Shown here one piece after another: positions 47,601 to 60,563 of a DNA stretch of 64,000 bases (position 1 is its first letter; each line of letters begins with the position of its first letter). A program made the translations under genes and the position numbers. The DNA comes from Lojkania enalia (Eukaryota; Ascomycota; Dothideomycetes; Pleosporales): the NCBI GenBank assembly GCA_010094045.1, contig ML986605.1:262781-326780 (forward strand), in the 5' to 3' direction. The notes under the pieces are model-generated. The model did no database searches. It was not told the DNA's origin and was given only the letters and a program-made list of their open reading frames with translations.

Positions 47601-50600
47601 GGCCATGTGGCAGTGGCAAAACGCCATATTCTACCCCCTCCCGCCTCCCTACTCAACTGCCTTCTTCTCCTGGTGATCTATAGTGGCAACCTGTACATCA
47701 TCCGCCCATCAACGCTCATATTTGGACGAAGTTTAAAGTTTTGGGACCTTGGCACGCGGGTACATATGTGTCGAACGAGGCGCGAGGCACGAGGCTCAGT
47801 GTTCCTTCCCGAGCCACGTTTCCTTGGGTGGATTCACATAGATTCAAGTCGCCGAGCCGAGGCTCTAGATTTTTCGCCTCAATTCCTACATGCTGCCATG
47901 TACTGTAATGATTCGTACCCCCCTCTAGCTTATCCACACCTAAACAATTTGCCTCACCAAGTTGTCCCCAAGTCCCATCTCTACCAGTCAAGGGAAAGGA
48001 TTGTCTACCATTCGCCTCCCCCCTTTCGAATCCTCAGTAAGCACATCCGCATACATGTCTATATGCAGTTCCCGTGCTGCATGCACATCCGCACTGCGCT
48101 ACCACGGCATCCGGGTGTACTGTTAGTAGCTTGACTCGACCATACGGTAGCATCGTTAGTGACTACCGCCGCCACCGCAAGCGGGCCGTCATGTTTCCTC
48201 TCGATGACGATGAGGCGGCGGATACCGTTGAAAAAGCCTGTATCCTTCGCTAGGATTTTCATATGCTGATCCTGCTATAGCACCCATTTACTGACCCTCT
48301 GTGACCCCCCTTGTTCCAAGCAACGTCGGCAGGTCCTGACCATCCCCCCCCCCCCCCCCCCCCCCCGTACCTGAGGGAACCTTGCTTGATTTTCCCGTTT
48401 GCCTTGAAACGTCCCGTTCCATTGAATCCATCTACAAAACAGGCCCAAAAGAAAATGGATAGACTGACGTCCAAACAAACAATCTGCACCCCTATATTTC
48501 CCGTAAACTCACCCACCACACTTCATTAAAGTACATATGACTTCTAATCAACTCATCCCCGGCTCCACACCCCCATTCGCCTAACACTATTTCGCGCAGC
48601 CCGGGGCCCCCCGCTGCGACCTGGCTGCATCTCGCCTGCAGCCCGCAGGCCTGCGGCACCAAGCTACTGTACATATATACATACAGACCGGCCCATCTGC
48701 AGCATCCCCCTTACAATCTCACATATAGTACTCGCCCCAAATTCCCGCGCGCAGTGGTCCGGAGTGGGAGAAATCTTCCGACCAGCGGCTCGCAGCCTGA
48801 AGCCGTCTATACATCAAACACCGTGCTTACCGATAGCTCCTTGAGCGAACTTTGCATTTAGTCTTCGCGGAGAGATTGAGAGCACCGAGAACCGGGTATG
48901 GGGATGAGCGCGTCTGCCTCGTGTCGGACACTCCATGTTAGCCAACTACGTGCCATTGGTACGTAGCACTTGATCAGCCAAAGGCAACGGTAAGGCATCA
49001 TCTCAAAGTCCGTGATCGTTTCGATTTTGAAAACGGGTCTGCCAGCGCAAAATTTTCATTGGCCGGCTTGCAGAAACGCAGTCAGAGAAGCCCGTCCAAT
49101 CGTTGCTCGGCAATTTCCTGCTCAAATCATGTGAGGCGCGGTACATAGGCTATATGCGAGGTCTGATATAGTTTCCCTTCCTAGTCTTGGGACATGGCGC
49201 CCGGCTGTCGAAGTCCCGTAGAAATTCACCGCTTGAATCCCATGCATACGATGTCTCTACTACTAAATTCTTCTCAATCCAGGAAATGGCTGTGCCTTTG
49301 CATATACGCGCAATTGGAAGGTTTAGAAAACGGTATTGCCTTTGCTCGGTACACGATGGTGATGACGAACTTGCAGAATACCGGCAGTAGTTTATTCATG
49401 CGCTGGGTAAATTACATGCAAGATTCTCAATCGGGCAAGCTATATCAGTGTCGAGTTCAAAAGCTCGACCTGGAACTATCGGACAATATGCGCCGCACAC
49501 TGAAGCATCTCTCACTGCTTTCCTGATTCAGCCCGGTTTAAGAAGTTAGATATCCAATTCCGAAATTTGACTCTCAGCTCATTTTCGGCAACACAGCGGC
49601 GGTTCGTTCAGTATCATTTTAACTAGAATCCATCATGAGATATAAGGATCGCCAGGATATCGTGAAAGCCTGAAGTGCCGCTAAACGCACGCGAGGTGAC
49701 CACCACGGCATTAAAGGATTACATGCATCAAGCATGCACTGGTAGGTTAGAATGAGAGTAATCTCAAGCCGCCGTTGAGAAACCTCGCTTACGAGTTCAT
49801 CGTGCATGCTGCTTGTGAATCTATATCGGTTCTATGCAGGCGGATGCGGATACAAGAGATACGTGTGTTCTAATCAGTGGATGCTCATTCCCACTTCCGG
49901 GGGTCAGGCGTTGAGCGCTGTGAACTCCAGGATCGGGCGAGCCTGTAGGCAGAGTGCACGCAGCCCGGAACACTTATCCCCGTACTCGAGCGGCAATAAT
50001 GGCGTCGATATTCGATCAAGGTAGCTGTGATACTTGCATTGGTATGCAGCTAGGGAGCACTCAGCAACGTTACTTATTTCTCATCCTTGGAATCGGATGG
50101 ATAGGGCTTGATGCTGCTGATTTTGAATCCATGTCTTGCCCCGAGGCCAGCTGAGGAAAGCTGAGAGATTGACGAAGGGCCACTCAATGCTACATGACAT
50201 GGGGCAAAGGCACTGTGGTCAGAAGAGAATAAATTGTAGTCTTCGGGGGCGTGGGCGGGTCGGCGGGTCAAGATGGTGTGAAGCGCTGAATGCTGGTCAG
50301 GGGTGGGCTCAAGCAAGTTGAGGTAAGAGCGACGAAGGATTTGCTAGTGAGTAACGCCCGGACGGGAGCGTTTGTGGAGTACAAGAGCCGACTGCGCAGC
50401 CGTTAGCCTCCCTTTTCTTGTTTCGTAAAGTTTGTATGTCCTGCAAGCGTCAACCCCTCTTTCTGCTGCTGCCGATCGACTCTTGCGCCGAGGTCAGGCT
50501 GAGGAACGATCATGCGCGTTTGTTGAAGGGATATATTGCCTTGATGAGGTGGTGTTGCCACTGAGGGATGCGCAAATTTAGAGTTCGGTCACTACGAAGG

Positions 50601-53600
50601 CGGCCGGGGCCTATAGGCGGAGCACAGCTCTAGGCAACCTATCCTCGGAGCACCTGTTGCAAAACCGACTGACATCCCAGAAGCGCTTAACTAACCTCAC
50701 GCCTTTGGGGTGGCGGCTGGGAGAGGGATTAAGGAACTGTCAATAGACAGGGGACATGTAGTTCATCCTATGTAAAGTGATGGCGAGGCTCTCAAAACAT
50801 GGTTCTGACAATTTGGGGATCCGGTTTGATTGGAATTGGCATGGGCTGGGAAGTCTGCTATTGACAGGATTCCGGAACCGAAGCGCTCCAGAAGACGGAA
50901 AGAGTAGTTTGTGGAAAATAATGGCCAGTAGTTGATTTCGTTTCTGTCAGGAGAAGTTAACATCCGATTCTATCGACAGTGGACTCCTTGCTTGTATCCC
51001 AATAGCAGACACATTTATGCGATAGCAAGTTGGATATAGGTGGGTAGTTGGAAGTAGCGGTGCGCCTTGCCCGGGGCTGATTGTGAGACATACAGACAGC
51101 GAGCTGCAGAGCGGAGAGACTGTGCGTCGGACCTCATTCTAGTGGTCTCTAATGTCCGAAGTCTCTTCTTTATCTCGTTCGTCCTGCATCAGGTAGACAT
51201 CGATAGTTCGTTCAATGTTGAGCTCATATATTTCATCTCTCCTCTTTATCGTCACTGAAAAGCCAAGTTGCACCGCCCAGAGGCCCTAGTAGTCCTAGGA
51301 CAAAGAACGGCATCTAGGTATCCGAGATGCGGTGGTAGAATGAGCCTCGACTCTCGTACGTTGGATATTAGCCCTCGACGCCCTCCGCTATGCCCGAAGT
51401 TAGGCATTGAAGAAACGCAACGAATACACAATCTTCTATTTAAGCCATCGACATCCGACCTAGGAGTGGTAATTAGGATGCATAACTCATCTAATAGCTC
51501 CATAGCCATGGTACGCACATAAATATTGTTGGCCATTATGCAAACTTTAGCGATACTGACTGGCTGATGTCCGGTGACTCCTACTTTGTCGATAGGTGGC
51601 CGCTTCCTCCCGAATGATCTTCGATGTCGACAATCTGTGTGGGGCATTCATTTGCCATTATGTTACGACACTAGCATAAAGGGTGGCCGGCATGAATAGC
51701 GCCGTGGCTGCCTAGGTTCAGTGCTTAACGGTTCAGGCACTGAGAGTCGAGGAGGTTGTGCATGGTAAATGGCTCAGGCTTTGTCTAGCGGGTCTTCTAG
51801 AGAGGGAAGAGCCAGGTAGGCTGTGGCAACAATGGCCAAAGTATTGGAAGTGACAATCCAGAACCGGAAGATGTAATGCTGCGACCTGCGCGAAGGCGAG
51901 ACGGCCTTTCGATCATGCGTCGAGCATCGTGGTATGTGATCTTCTTCCAAGGCTTCCGAATCTGCAGCGACTAGTACTGATAAGGCCTCTATATCTGTCC
52001 TAGTAGCCCCTCATGCTTGTCCCAATACTCCTTCGTACCTCTACACGCCGTATAAAATCATGCAGTAGCACTGGCCTACCCGATAACAAAGCTCGGAGAC
52101 CTAGGTCTGGGTCAGCCCGATGACAATGCATGTTTCCAGCGTCTCCATAGGTACATCCGGGAGAGTGCCGCCGAGATGGGTGGAGGGCCGTTCTCTACAA
52201 TGTTGCATGAAATCTTCCACTGGTGGTCACACAAAACACCTTCTGATAAAGTGATCCGAGCTCAGGACGATCAGAGAAAGAGTGTGAGAAAGGAGATGAA
52301 AGGAAGCGAAAACGGTGAAAAAAAAAAAGGCTTCTAGGGGGGGATCAACAAGACTTATACTACAGTGCATGAACGCTCCAAGTTTATTTTAAAGGTCTTC
52401 AGATGCATACTGTTATGAAGCATCTGCTATATTCCAAAATGAGTTTCACAACTGCATGGAAGCGTCTCTAGATTTCTAGAAGAGATTGAATTTGAGTATT
52501 GAAGTTTGGGAAGTATCTTGAAGCCATAAAATGACTATAGAGGGGAGGTTCTGGCAATATGTGATACCATGGTGTCTATATATCAGGAGGGCCATTCATG
52601 CGGTGGTATGCTCGACCCATGTGAAAGCTTGTGCCTTTGCAACCTTGCTGGGAGCCATCCGGAAAGAGTAACGAAGCATGGGTCGGGTCCATTGACGAAA
52701 GCGCCGAACACTCCGGTGAAAGTCCTCTAGTTATCTCACAATAACAATAGTGAGGCAGGAGAGGCGTAGAACGCTGTGCGAAGAACCCTGAGCAAACATA
52801 AGACGGAATGCTCGAAAAGCAATGCACATTACGAGGATTATGCATGATTAAAGCGTATATAGACATAATCAGGAAATTAAACCTAGATGCTCGGTAGAGT
52901 ATCTGGATGTGGAAGACCGAAACGGGTACCGAAAATGCTGGAATATGCTTTTGTACGAAAGCGCCGCATTTGTAGTATAATTATGCACCTCCACCAATAT
53001 GGGGAGCAACTCCGTGGTGCATGGTATTTGAGGCTGAGAATGATCGTCATCATAAGCGAGAATTGAGGCCGTCTCAGATGCGTTGGAGATATGACAAGGG
53101 GGGTCAGAGAGCTTGGCGTTAATGGCGGAAGGCTGTAGTCAAGGCTTTGAATGGGACACTGAGGGTACTTCGTTATCTATAAGAATTGCTGGATTTTGCG
53201 GATGTATATACTCTAAAGAGTCATATCTAGTGAATGAAATCACTAAATAGAGGTCTACTGTCGTGTTGCACTTGGCGCAGGAGTCTCACTGGATGAACAA
53301 CGGGTCACAACCTCTTTCGATATCGCTCTTTAGAGGATTTTGAGCTAATCGCATTGTCTTCAGTCACTCCGCACCATTCGAACATTTAAAAAAACATCAC
53401 CTTAGTGAGGGGAAGAAAGAAGGAATGCTGCACCTCAATGCTTGCTGGGTGCATCTGAGGAGAACATAGTAGTAGAAGACCGTTCAAAGGCCGATAGTAC
53501 ATCCCTGGCCTAAGAGGCTCATTGAGACTTAACCGCATGCTGTTCGGCAGCGTTGCAATGGGCCGGAAATTATTCCGAGCAAGGCCAAGTTCTCGCTTGG

Positions 53601-55201
53601 TACCATCACGTGTGTGAATCCTGCCAATGGAATGCCTAGTCAATCAAATTATATGCGTGGCGATGCGTACTGGCCCGGGATTGGACTCGTATAGATGAAT
53701 GGCCTGTTGAAGGACTATATCCTCCGAAAGCAATACTTGGGACTATTCTTTGCAAACGGTAGCGGAATTACTTGCTTCGTTTCACTGCTATGCTGTCAAT
53801 TTGATTTGTACATACCCGATATCTTTTTTACTCTGCTAGAAAGCCAATTCCGCCGGAACCCAATGTCGACGTTGAAGTGATGTTGTACGTGAGCATCTGG
53901 TCTCTTCTTCTCCTCATTCAGCATCAATATTCCATCTCAGCGGAACGGGCCATGATGTTTCTTTGCGGGCAAGGAGCTAATGCTGTGGCCGCCCAACTAG
54001 GTAAGGGCCAAGACACTTGATGGCCGGCCCGACGAAAATAAGAGGGTTCACGAGGAAGTTGGCGCATCGGAGAAAACGGCGGAATCCGGGATGCCAGATC
54101 CCTCTTGTGTAGCGCTGGTGCGGTACGGCGTCGTCTAGAGGGCTTTGAAATATCATGGACGGACACAGAAGGCAGTTTCGGCATGATACCAAGATGAAAA
54201 GATAGGCTAGACGGTGTGTACAATGTCAACAAGCCAGCAAACGTTGGAATGTATATAGCTAGACACATGATTTGGGCGCGATGCGTGACTATCACACTTC
54301 GGCTGCAGCAGCGAAAGAAGGACGATAGATGAGTGGAGATGAAGTGCATGGTGGAGACCGCATCTAGGAAAAGCAGCCGGTGGAGCAGTGGGGAAGCAGG
54401 CCTGGAGATGGATGGTTGGCGGGACCCGAAGGCCGACGGTGTGTGGATGTGGGTGTGCATGGGGGTTTCTGTCTTGGACGAGCGAATGGGATGGATGACG
54501 ATAGCATCGCGGGCCCGTGCGAGTTCAGCAGCGCCTCCCCATCCGCCGTCTCTCGACTGAACACAGTCTCGATACCTCCATCCTACTCTCCAGCGTCACG
54601 ACCCCGCCGCCGTTCTTGCAACAAACGGCACTCCTCGAGCGGCTCTCAGAACAATACCGGGATAGATAGACTGTCGCAGCGCCGCCTGTTGCGACCTCCA
54701 CTCGCGCACCCTCGCGCTGCTACTGCGCCGAGCCTTGCAGGTGCATCGCCATTGCGCAAGCGACCTTCTGCTTTCGACGCCTCCCTCCTCCACCCACCGG
54801 CGATACCACCAAGCGTCACTTGACGGCGCGACGGCTGCGATATAACCCTCCTGCGCCGGCGCATTTGCGACATTCGCATCTCGAATCGCGAATCTCGGCG
54901 CCTGCTGCTCGCCCTGGCGCGGTTAGTCTTGGCATAGCCGGGCTTCCTGCGTCATCCCTCCGTTGTAGCGGCCGGATAAGGACGTCAACCCTCGACGTCG
55001 TGCAAAATTAGAGTCGTCGACTCCGGCCTGGTTCGAATACCACTCGTACACGCGCGCGCTCGTTTGTGGTAACTGTTTGGATGCCTCGGGCAATTGTCCG
55101 CTCCGTCGCGATTTCGAGAGGAGGCTGGGAGCGCTTCGAAGCCTGAAAACACCCAGAGGGCCACTTGAGCGTATGCCTGGCAGATAAGCGACTTCCCCAT
55201 C
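44626..55201. other. 10.6-kb region without a recognisable gene
   Basis: No frame here resembles a known family. The longest (45672-46280, 47607-48134, 53924-54460) are compositionally poor or frame shadows. The block is not uniformly AT-rich: 46-49 kb is pyrimidine-rich on the plus strand, as in fungal promoters and leaders. Homopolymers are T16 near 45682-45697, T runs near 46327-46339, A17 near 47439-47455 and C23 at 48344-48366. 54.3-55.2 kb is GC-rich and is probably the leader and promoter of the large gene at 55202. Candidates are long regulatory DNA, non-coding transcripts, or genes too intron-split to see. Confidence 0.5.
48344..48366. repeat. poly-C tract, 23 consecutive C
   Basis: An uninterrupted run of 23 C on the plus strand (G on the minus) inside the gene desert. 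Such runs are prone to slippage and sequencing error, and the G-rich strand can stack as a quadruplex. Its true length may be inaccurate in an assembly. Confidence 0.85.
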
Positions 55202-58200
55202 ATGTTGGAGCCACGGCCGGATGCTTACGCTGTGCTCGAATCATCCTTCCACGACGCTCCCCAATTGAAGACTCACAAAACCTTCCCCCGTCGAAGCGAC
55301 GAGTTTCACTACGGTCCTCCCAAACCGGAGCCCTTGAAACAAGACACATTGTATCTAAATGATGATATTAGGTCGGAGGCCAGCAGCAAGCGACATACCC
55401 CCCTCGCATCGCCGGGCGCATTGAATAGTACTGACACCGGTCTGCCTCCGACTCCGCCATCCATTTCCCACGACAAGCAGCCTTCGACAACTTTCAGCCC
55501 GCCACCCTACGCGGACGGCGTTGTATCCTCTTTGATGTCCAAAAAGTCCTCGCTTGGTACCCCAATCAATCAGCGCAGCCCGCCAACGCCCGACCCGAGC
55601 CCGCCGAGAACGACTGAGTCTGTGTCCGTATCTGATCGCCCCATTCCGTTCACATACCCTTCCTCAAGAGCAGAGTCCTTCAAGACTGCCAGAGAGGATT
55701 TAAGTGATAGCCGAGTAAGTACTCCACTGGCAGGGAGACCGAGATCAACAAAGGAAGATCGCGGGCTGGGGTTTGTTTTCGAGCGGGAAGAGAGCGATGC
55801 CACTCCCACGAACATGCGGCAGTATCCTTTGGCACCTGAAGTGAAGTCTGGCGATGCTGGAGGAAGCACGGATCCCTTGCACGTGGAGAATGTTTCCGAT
55901 CGAGAATGGAACAGAAATTTAATGAGGAATGTCACAATCCGCAAAAAGCGCAACCCGAGAGCCTTGCAGAAAGACCCAACGAATAATTTGGACTCCGTGG
56001 ACACTACCCCCAAACGCTCCGTCAGCCTCCGTGAACGTATCCAAGCCAGCGGCAATAGTCCACCATCACCTTCCTCAGAGAATCTCGCTCAGTCGATTGG
56101 TTGGCCAGAAGATACGCATGACATGCCAGACGCATCTCACCGCGATGCAGAATCAAAGCGACTTTCGGCATCCTCGATGTCTTCTACAGTTGTGGAAGTG
56201 TTGGTGATTTCTTCTCCTCCAGAAACACAACGTACTTTGCGCCATAGCGGGAAAAACCTTGCTTATAGAAGAGACGAAGGCTTCTCGTCTCGCAGTTCAA
56301 CATCCTACTCCAATCGCAACTCAGTCAATTCCCAAGATGCCCTGGAACATCATTTGTCCCATAAAAGAGCGAGTCTTCCGGACGGAAAAAAACGAATCAG
56401 CACGGATTCGGACGCTTTAGCTTATGGTCGGACCGAGTCCCCACTTTCAATACGGAAGCAAGCTCAGACGAATGCTGCATACACTCTCGCCCATCAAGAT
56501 TCTGTAAAGCGGATATTGCAACCTGCTGCTGAAAGTCTAAGCAGATCGATCTCTCTATCACGTCCATATGCGCCGGATAGGTCATTTCATAAACGCATTT
56601 CATCTGCACCTGAAGCAGCGACGCGAGAGGTTTCCTCCAGGCGACCAAAAACATTTCTGGAGATATCCCCTCCGGGAAGCCCGAGAGAAGTGTTAAGTAC
56701 TTCGCTCAAATCACCAAAAATTGAACGCACTTCGCCCTCGACCCTCGGATATAAATCAAATGAAGCATCACCAACATCTCCGAAATTGCCCGTCAGGAGT
56801 CTCACCAAGGGTAGTTTGAGAAGCCCGGCTAATCTCAACAAATCACTACCAGACCTTCCGGTTGAGATGGCGGACACTCCACAAAAAGAAAATGCCCCTG
56901 CTCAGAAAACCTTGAAAGCAGGTGACGGCATGCCTACAGAACACGATGAGATGGCCACGAGCAAACTTGAAGACAAAGAGATGTCTCAGCAACACAATGT
57001 GGAACCTTGGGAATCTGCACGAAAGCAACCGTCGTTATTATCAGATACAGTCACCCCTGTTAGGCGAGGGTCCCTTTCAACACGTGGACGATCGGAGGAG
57101 AGAAGACGGAGCACCACGAGTCAAGATCGTACCTCTACTTCCAGGGAGACTCTTGAAATGCCGCGTCGTAGTCATGAATGGCACAGTTTGCACCCCGACG
57201 ACCATCGGCGCATTAGCTTCGATAGATCCACTAGCCGGACCGAGGAACACGCTATGGCAAGGCATCTTTTCGCGCAAACCACTCCTTTCTCTCAATTTTC
57301 AGACACCCCAATCGAAGTTTCCGAGGCCACTGCGGTGAGCATCTACCCCCATAACAACCACTCTTTGTTGGTGGTACAGCAGGTAGCACGGTCGAATGCA
57401 CTATCCTACGGTGAAGGTCATGGGAACAGTGAGGCACATACTCCATCTTTGGCTCATCCGGCACCCGAAATACCTTCATCGCCACCACTCCCCGAAACTA
57501 GATCAGATGAGACAGAGCCACAGTCGGTTCAGCAACCTACTTTGACTATTGAACCGTCGACTCCGCCGATGAAGATCACACTCCCAGTTCCCGGTGTAGT
57601 CGATTCGCCGCTTAAGAACCCCCGACAGGCTCCCGAGCCACCTGTCGTTAAATTAATTCCTCCGACACCGGCTGAGGAACTGGAACGCCAATTACCTCCT
57701 GGGCCACCCAAGCGATCTAATTCACATCCTCAACGCCGTCTTTCTCTCGTACAGCGAGCTCGTCGCTATTCTGATAATCTTATCTCGCCATTCTTAGCCC
57801 GCGCTTCCAGTACGCGCGGCCGTCACGTTAGCGACCCGCATGTTCGGCACGAAAAGCTCCGAATCCCCAGCGTTAACGATGAGGATGGCAGTCTCCATCC
57901 CTTCTGGCGACCCCGGGGGTTTTGGGATGGATTTGAGGATAGCGATACCGAAAGCGAGGACGATGTCTTGCCAGAAGGGGGCGATACGAGTGATGTAGCC
58001 GACCCAGAGCCTGGACCAGCACAAAGAAAATTAGGTACTCTCAGCAGGAGGCTCACAAACAGTTTCAAAGGAACTGGCGGATTTCTGATTGGCAACTCGA
58101 TCGGTCTCGAACGAGCCGGGACGAACAAGAGACGGCACTACGTCGAGGTTCCAGCAAAGAAGTCGGTTGGATCACCAATGATCCTCATTCAACCACCAAC

Positions 58201-58486
58201 TTTGCCTTCGCGGCCACGGTCACCGCGCATCGAGAAAAGAGGTTCGAGAGCAAGCATGAGAAGCTCTGGATCCTGTGAGCGACCAAGAAGAGAGAGCCGA
58301 CGGGCTGCATGGCGCAAAGGCAAGACGATCCCAGGCTTGGGCATGCAGGTGCAATACATCGGATTGAGTGGGGTAAAGGAGCGAATCAGGGAAAGAAAGG
58401 CTGAGAAGAGGAGGGAGGAGATTCGACAGAGCATTGGATCGAGAATCTATGTTGAAGGTGGCGTTAACAATAGTGGGGCAGCATGA
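55202..58486 (+). CDS. large disordered protein of unknown function, 1094 aa
   Basis: A single uninterrupted exon starting at ATG 55202. I do not recognise the family. The protein is mostly disordered and rich in Ser, Pro, Arg, Glu and Thr, with many SP/TP and RxxS sites suggestive of kinase regulation. No signal peptide or membrane segment is seen. An acidic patch FEDSDTESEDD lies near residues 908-918, and a more ordered, hydrophobic block (KGTGGFLIGNSIGL) near 959-972. A basic C-terminus (VKERIRERKAEKRREEIRQ) could form a helix or coiled coil. Long Pro-rich stretches such as LPPGPPKRSN might bind SH3 domains. It is in tandem with the next gene, 2.1 kb downstream. A cytoskeletal or polarity role is possible but unproven. 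Confidence 0.9.
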   Translation: MLEPRPDAYAVLESSFHDAPQLKTHKTFPRRSDEFHYGPPKPEPLKQDTLYLNDDIRSEASSKRHTPLASPGALNSTDTGLPPTPPSISHDKQPSTTFSPPPYADGVVSSLMSKKSSLGTPINQRSPPTPDPSPPRTTESVSVSDRPIPFTYPSSRAESFKTAREDLSDSRVSTPLAGRPRSTKEDRGLGFVFEREESDATPTNMRQYPLAPEVKSGDAGGSTDPLHVENVSDREWNRNLMRNVTIRKKRNPRALQKDPTNNLDSVDTTPKRSVSLRERIQASGNSPPSPSSENLAQSIGWPEDTHDMPDASHRDAESKRLSASSMSSTVVEVLVISSPPETQRTLRHSGKNLAYRRDEGFSSRSSTSYSNRNSVNSQDALEHHLSHKRASLPDGKKRISTDSDALAYGRTESPLSIRKQAQTNAAYTLAHQDSVKRILQPAAESLSRSISLSRPYAPDRSFHKRISSAPEAATREVSSRRPKTFLEISPPGSPREVLSTSLKSPKIERTSPSTLGYKSNEASPTSPKLPVRSLTKGSLRSPANLNKSLPDLPVEMADTPQKENAPAQKTLKAGDGMPTEHDEMATSKLEDKEMSQQHNVEPWESARKQPSLLSDTVTPVRRGSLSTRGRSEERRRSTTSQDRTSTSRETLEMPRRSHEWHSLHPDDHRRISFDRSTSRTEEHAMARHLFAQTTPFSQFSDTPIEVSEATAVSIYPHNNHSLLVVQQVARSNALSYGEGHGNSEAHTPSLAHPAPEIPSSPPLPETRSDETEPQSVQQPTLTIEPSTPPMKITLPVPGVVDSPLKNPRQAPEPPVVKLIPPTPAEELERQLPPGPPKRSNSHPQRRLSLVQRARRYSDNLISPFLARASSTRGRHVSDPHVRHEKLRIPSVNDEDGSLHPFWRPRGFWDGFEDSDTESEDDVLPEGGDTSDVADPEPGPAQRKLGTLSRRLTNSFKGTGGFLIGNSIGLERAGTNKRRHYVEVPAKKSVGSPMILIQPPTLPSRPRSPRIEKRGSRASMRSSGSCERPRRESRRAAWRKGKTIPGLGMQVQYIGLSGVKERIRERKAEKRREEIRQSIGSRIYVEGGVNNSGAA

Positions 58487-60563
58487 TTGGCAGTGTGGCT
58501 CTGGCATTGCGAGTTTGAGTTTTAATCGCTGTCGTTTTTCCTGTCTTCCTCCGATACCACAAGCTTCAAATCGCGCCAAACGAGCGTACCCACGTTTAGG
58601 ATTTTAGGTGCATATATTTTCAGCTTTGGGGTGGAAAAGGAACATGGGTTGTGCATGGAGATGGTGCAGAAGAATATCCGGTTTCTGGATTCTTGACGAA
58701 TTTACGATTCACGGTCGGCATGGCGCCGCGATCTCTTCCCTTTTATATTTTGCTGTTGTTCCTAGTCTTCTCTGAAAGGGGGATACTTTGTATTATAAAT
58801 ATCAGGGAAGGAAGGGGGGGAGTTATTGTGTTGTGGTGGGGTTGAGCCTCACGAATGAATGAATGAGTGAATGAATGAACGCTCACGACAATCCAATTAA
58901 ACAATCTGAGCAAATGACGGACCTGGCCCATTTTTGATGTGGGATACCGGGGTGGGAGTGAATGCGGACTTGAACCTGGGCGGCTGGTGACACCGCATAC
59001 GCGCAGCATGCTTAGTGGGCGAGGGCCTTGCGCTGATGATGCAGGGACGAAGGCGCCATGATATCGAGATATTGTCTGACGTTCCACACTACCTCATCTG
59101 GTCATGTGTGGATGCGGCTCTTACTCAGCCTCGTCTTTGCTATTCGGCTTGGCCATTCGTCTTCTTCGATTCTTCTCCGATTTTGGGCGCTGCAAGTGGA
59201 TGGGGCAACAGCCAACAGCCAGCAGCCGGCGGATGCAGAAGTGCTCTCCCATCAGCTGAACCACACACCGCTCCATCTACGCATGCCGAGAGCGGCAGAT
59301 ATGGCGGGCAGGCGACTACGCTTCGGCGACAAAGAGAAAGTTGCTGTTGCGAGCCGGGCGAGGAAGCTAACCGGGCGGAGCGCACAGCGGACTGGGGAAC
59401 TGGTAAGGGCCGCGACGCCAGCGGCGCCGCCTCGATAGGGCTAGTGGACCGTGCTATCTCCCAGATGCGGTTAGACGCAGTGGCGATAAGGCTGCGCGGG
59501 GGCCGTAGTCGGCCTTGGCATGGGCGGGAGAGGGTGATGAATTGGGAATGCCCGTCTGGATGAGGATTCAACCGCCCCGTATTCAAAGAGCCCTGCTTAG
59601 CCCCGCCTCCCCAAGACGCAGGCGGGCGGACTTTGCGATTCTGGAATGAGAGAAGGGGAAATATGGGCAGCGGGGGACTTCGGGGGGCCTGCGACGGACG
59701 GCAGGGCATGCTGTGGCGCGCGAGGACAAGCCATCCGAGAGCGCTCTCCGGGTCGGAGCCATATTTTTAGACGGGCGTTAGTCAGTCATGAGCCTCTGCA
59801 ACATCGAACATGTCGATGCTCCAGGGTATCTGGCCGTGCCGTCCAAATGCTGGGCAACCGTTGGGGTTTGATTGACTCCGTCTGTGTGTTTGTCGTACGA
59901 GCGGGAAGGCGGGAGATATGGCGGCACGGAGGACACCAGGGCAGGAAGGGCTGTTGGGTGAAGGTGGCGGGCGTTTGTTCGCATCGCCGTGGAACAGGCC
60001 TCTCTCTTTACAACAAGTCGCCCGCCCGGCGCAGTATTTCACATCTTCGGCCTGCTTCTAGAGGCAGCGGGCGTCCGTGAATTGCTGAGTTCCTTGCTGG
60101 ACTACTTGAAACGACCTAGTGCAGCTCGTCCTGCAAATTGCGCTGGGGCCATCCCACTGCATCGCTGGCCGGGGTTTGCGCGCTGCTGCTGCTCCACACA
60201 GTCGCCCACTCGATACCGCTGCGTGCCATCTTTCCCCTGCTGCTGCCTGCTGCGCTCTACTCTCTGCCTGCGTCTTGTTAAATTCCCGCGCAGCAGGTCA
60301 TTCTGCTCTCCCTCTGTTTGGTGCGTCCGGCATGAAACTTGCATGAAGGGCCCCCCGTTCAAGTGTGAGAAGCGCCGCACCCCGCTTGAATTGGAGCCCC
60401 CCATACTGTGTGACGGCCGCCTCAACGTCGACGTCGCGTGCGCCGTTTCCCTCTCCATTCCCGCCGAACATACGCCCAGCACGCTCCTCGCCGCAAGTTC
60501 ACTCCATTCCTTTCTCTGACGCCGACCGGACAGCCCCATAATTGAGGGGCTGCAGCCGACGCC
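58487..60563. other. 2.1-kb intergenic region and long leader of the next gene
   Basis: No supported gene. It includes the 3' end of the 1094-aa gene, a GAAT-type tandem repeat (58853-58879) and GC-rich sequence (59.2-60.5 kb) that likely forms the promoter and leader of the following gene. Longer frames here (59015-59563, 60102-60932 minus) have no family signal, and the latter overlaps the next gene antisense. Confidence 0.5.
58853..58879. repeat. GAAT/GAGT tetranucleotide repeat
   Basis: Consecutive GAAT units with one GAGT variant, between two large genes and just after the 3' end of the first. Confidence 0.75.

Noticed and set aside
47607..48134. 175-aa plus-strand frame
   Set aside because: No family motif and composition typical of chance frames.
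53924..54460. 178-aa minus-strand frame
   Set aside because: Ser/Pro/Arg-rich chance frame with no motif; overlaps another frame of similar quality.
55020..55045. TTCGAAT T-loop-like sequence
   Set aside because: Flanking bases do not form a paired T-stem or acceptor stem, so no tRNA.
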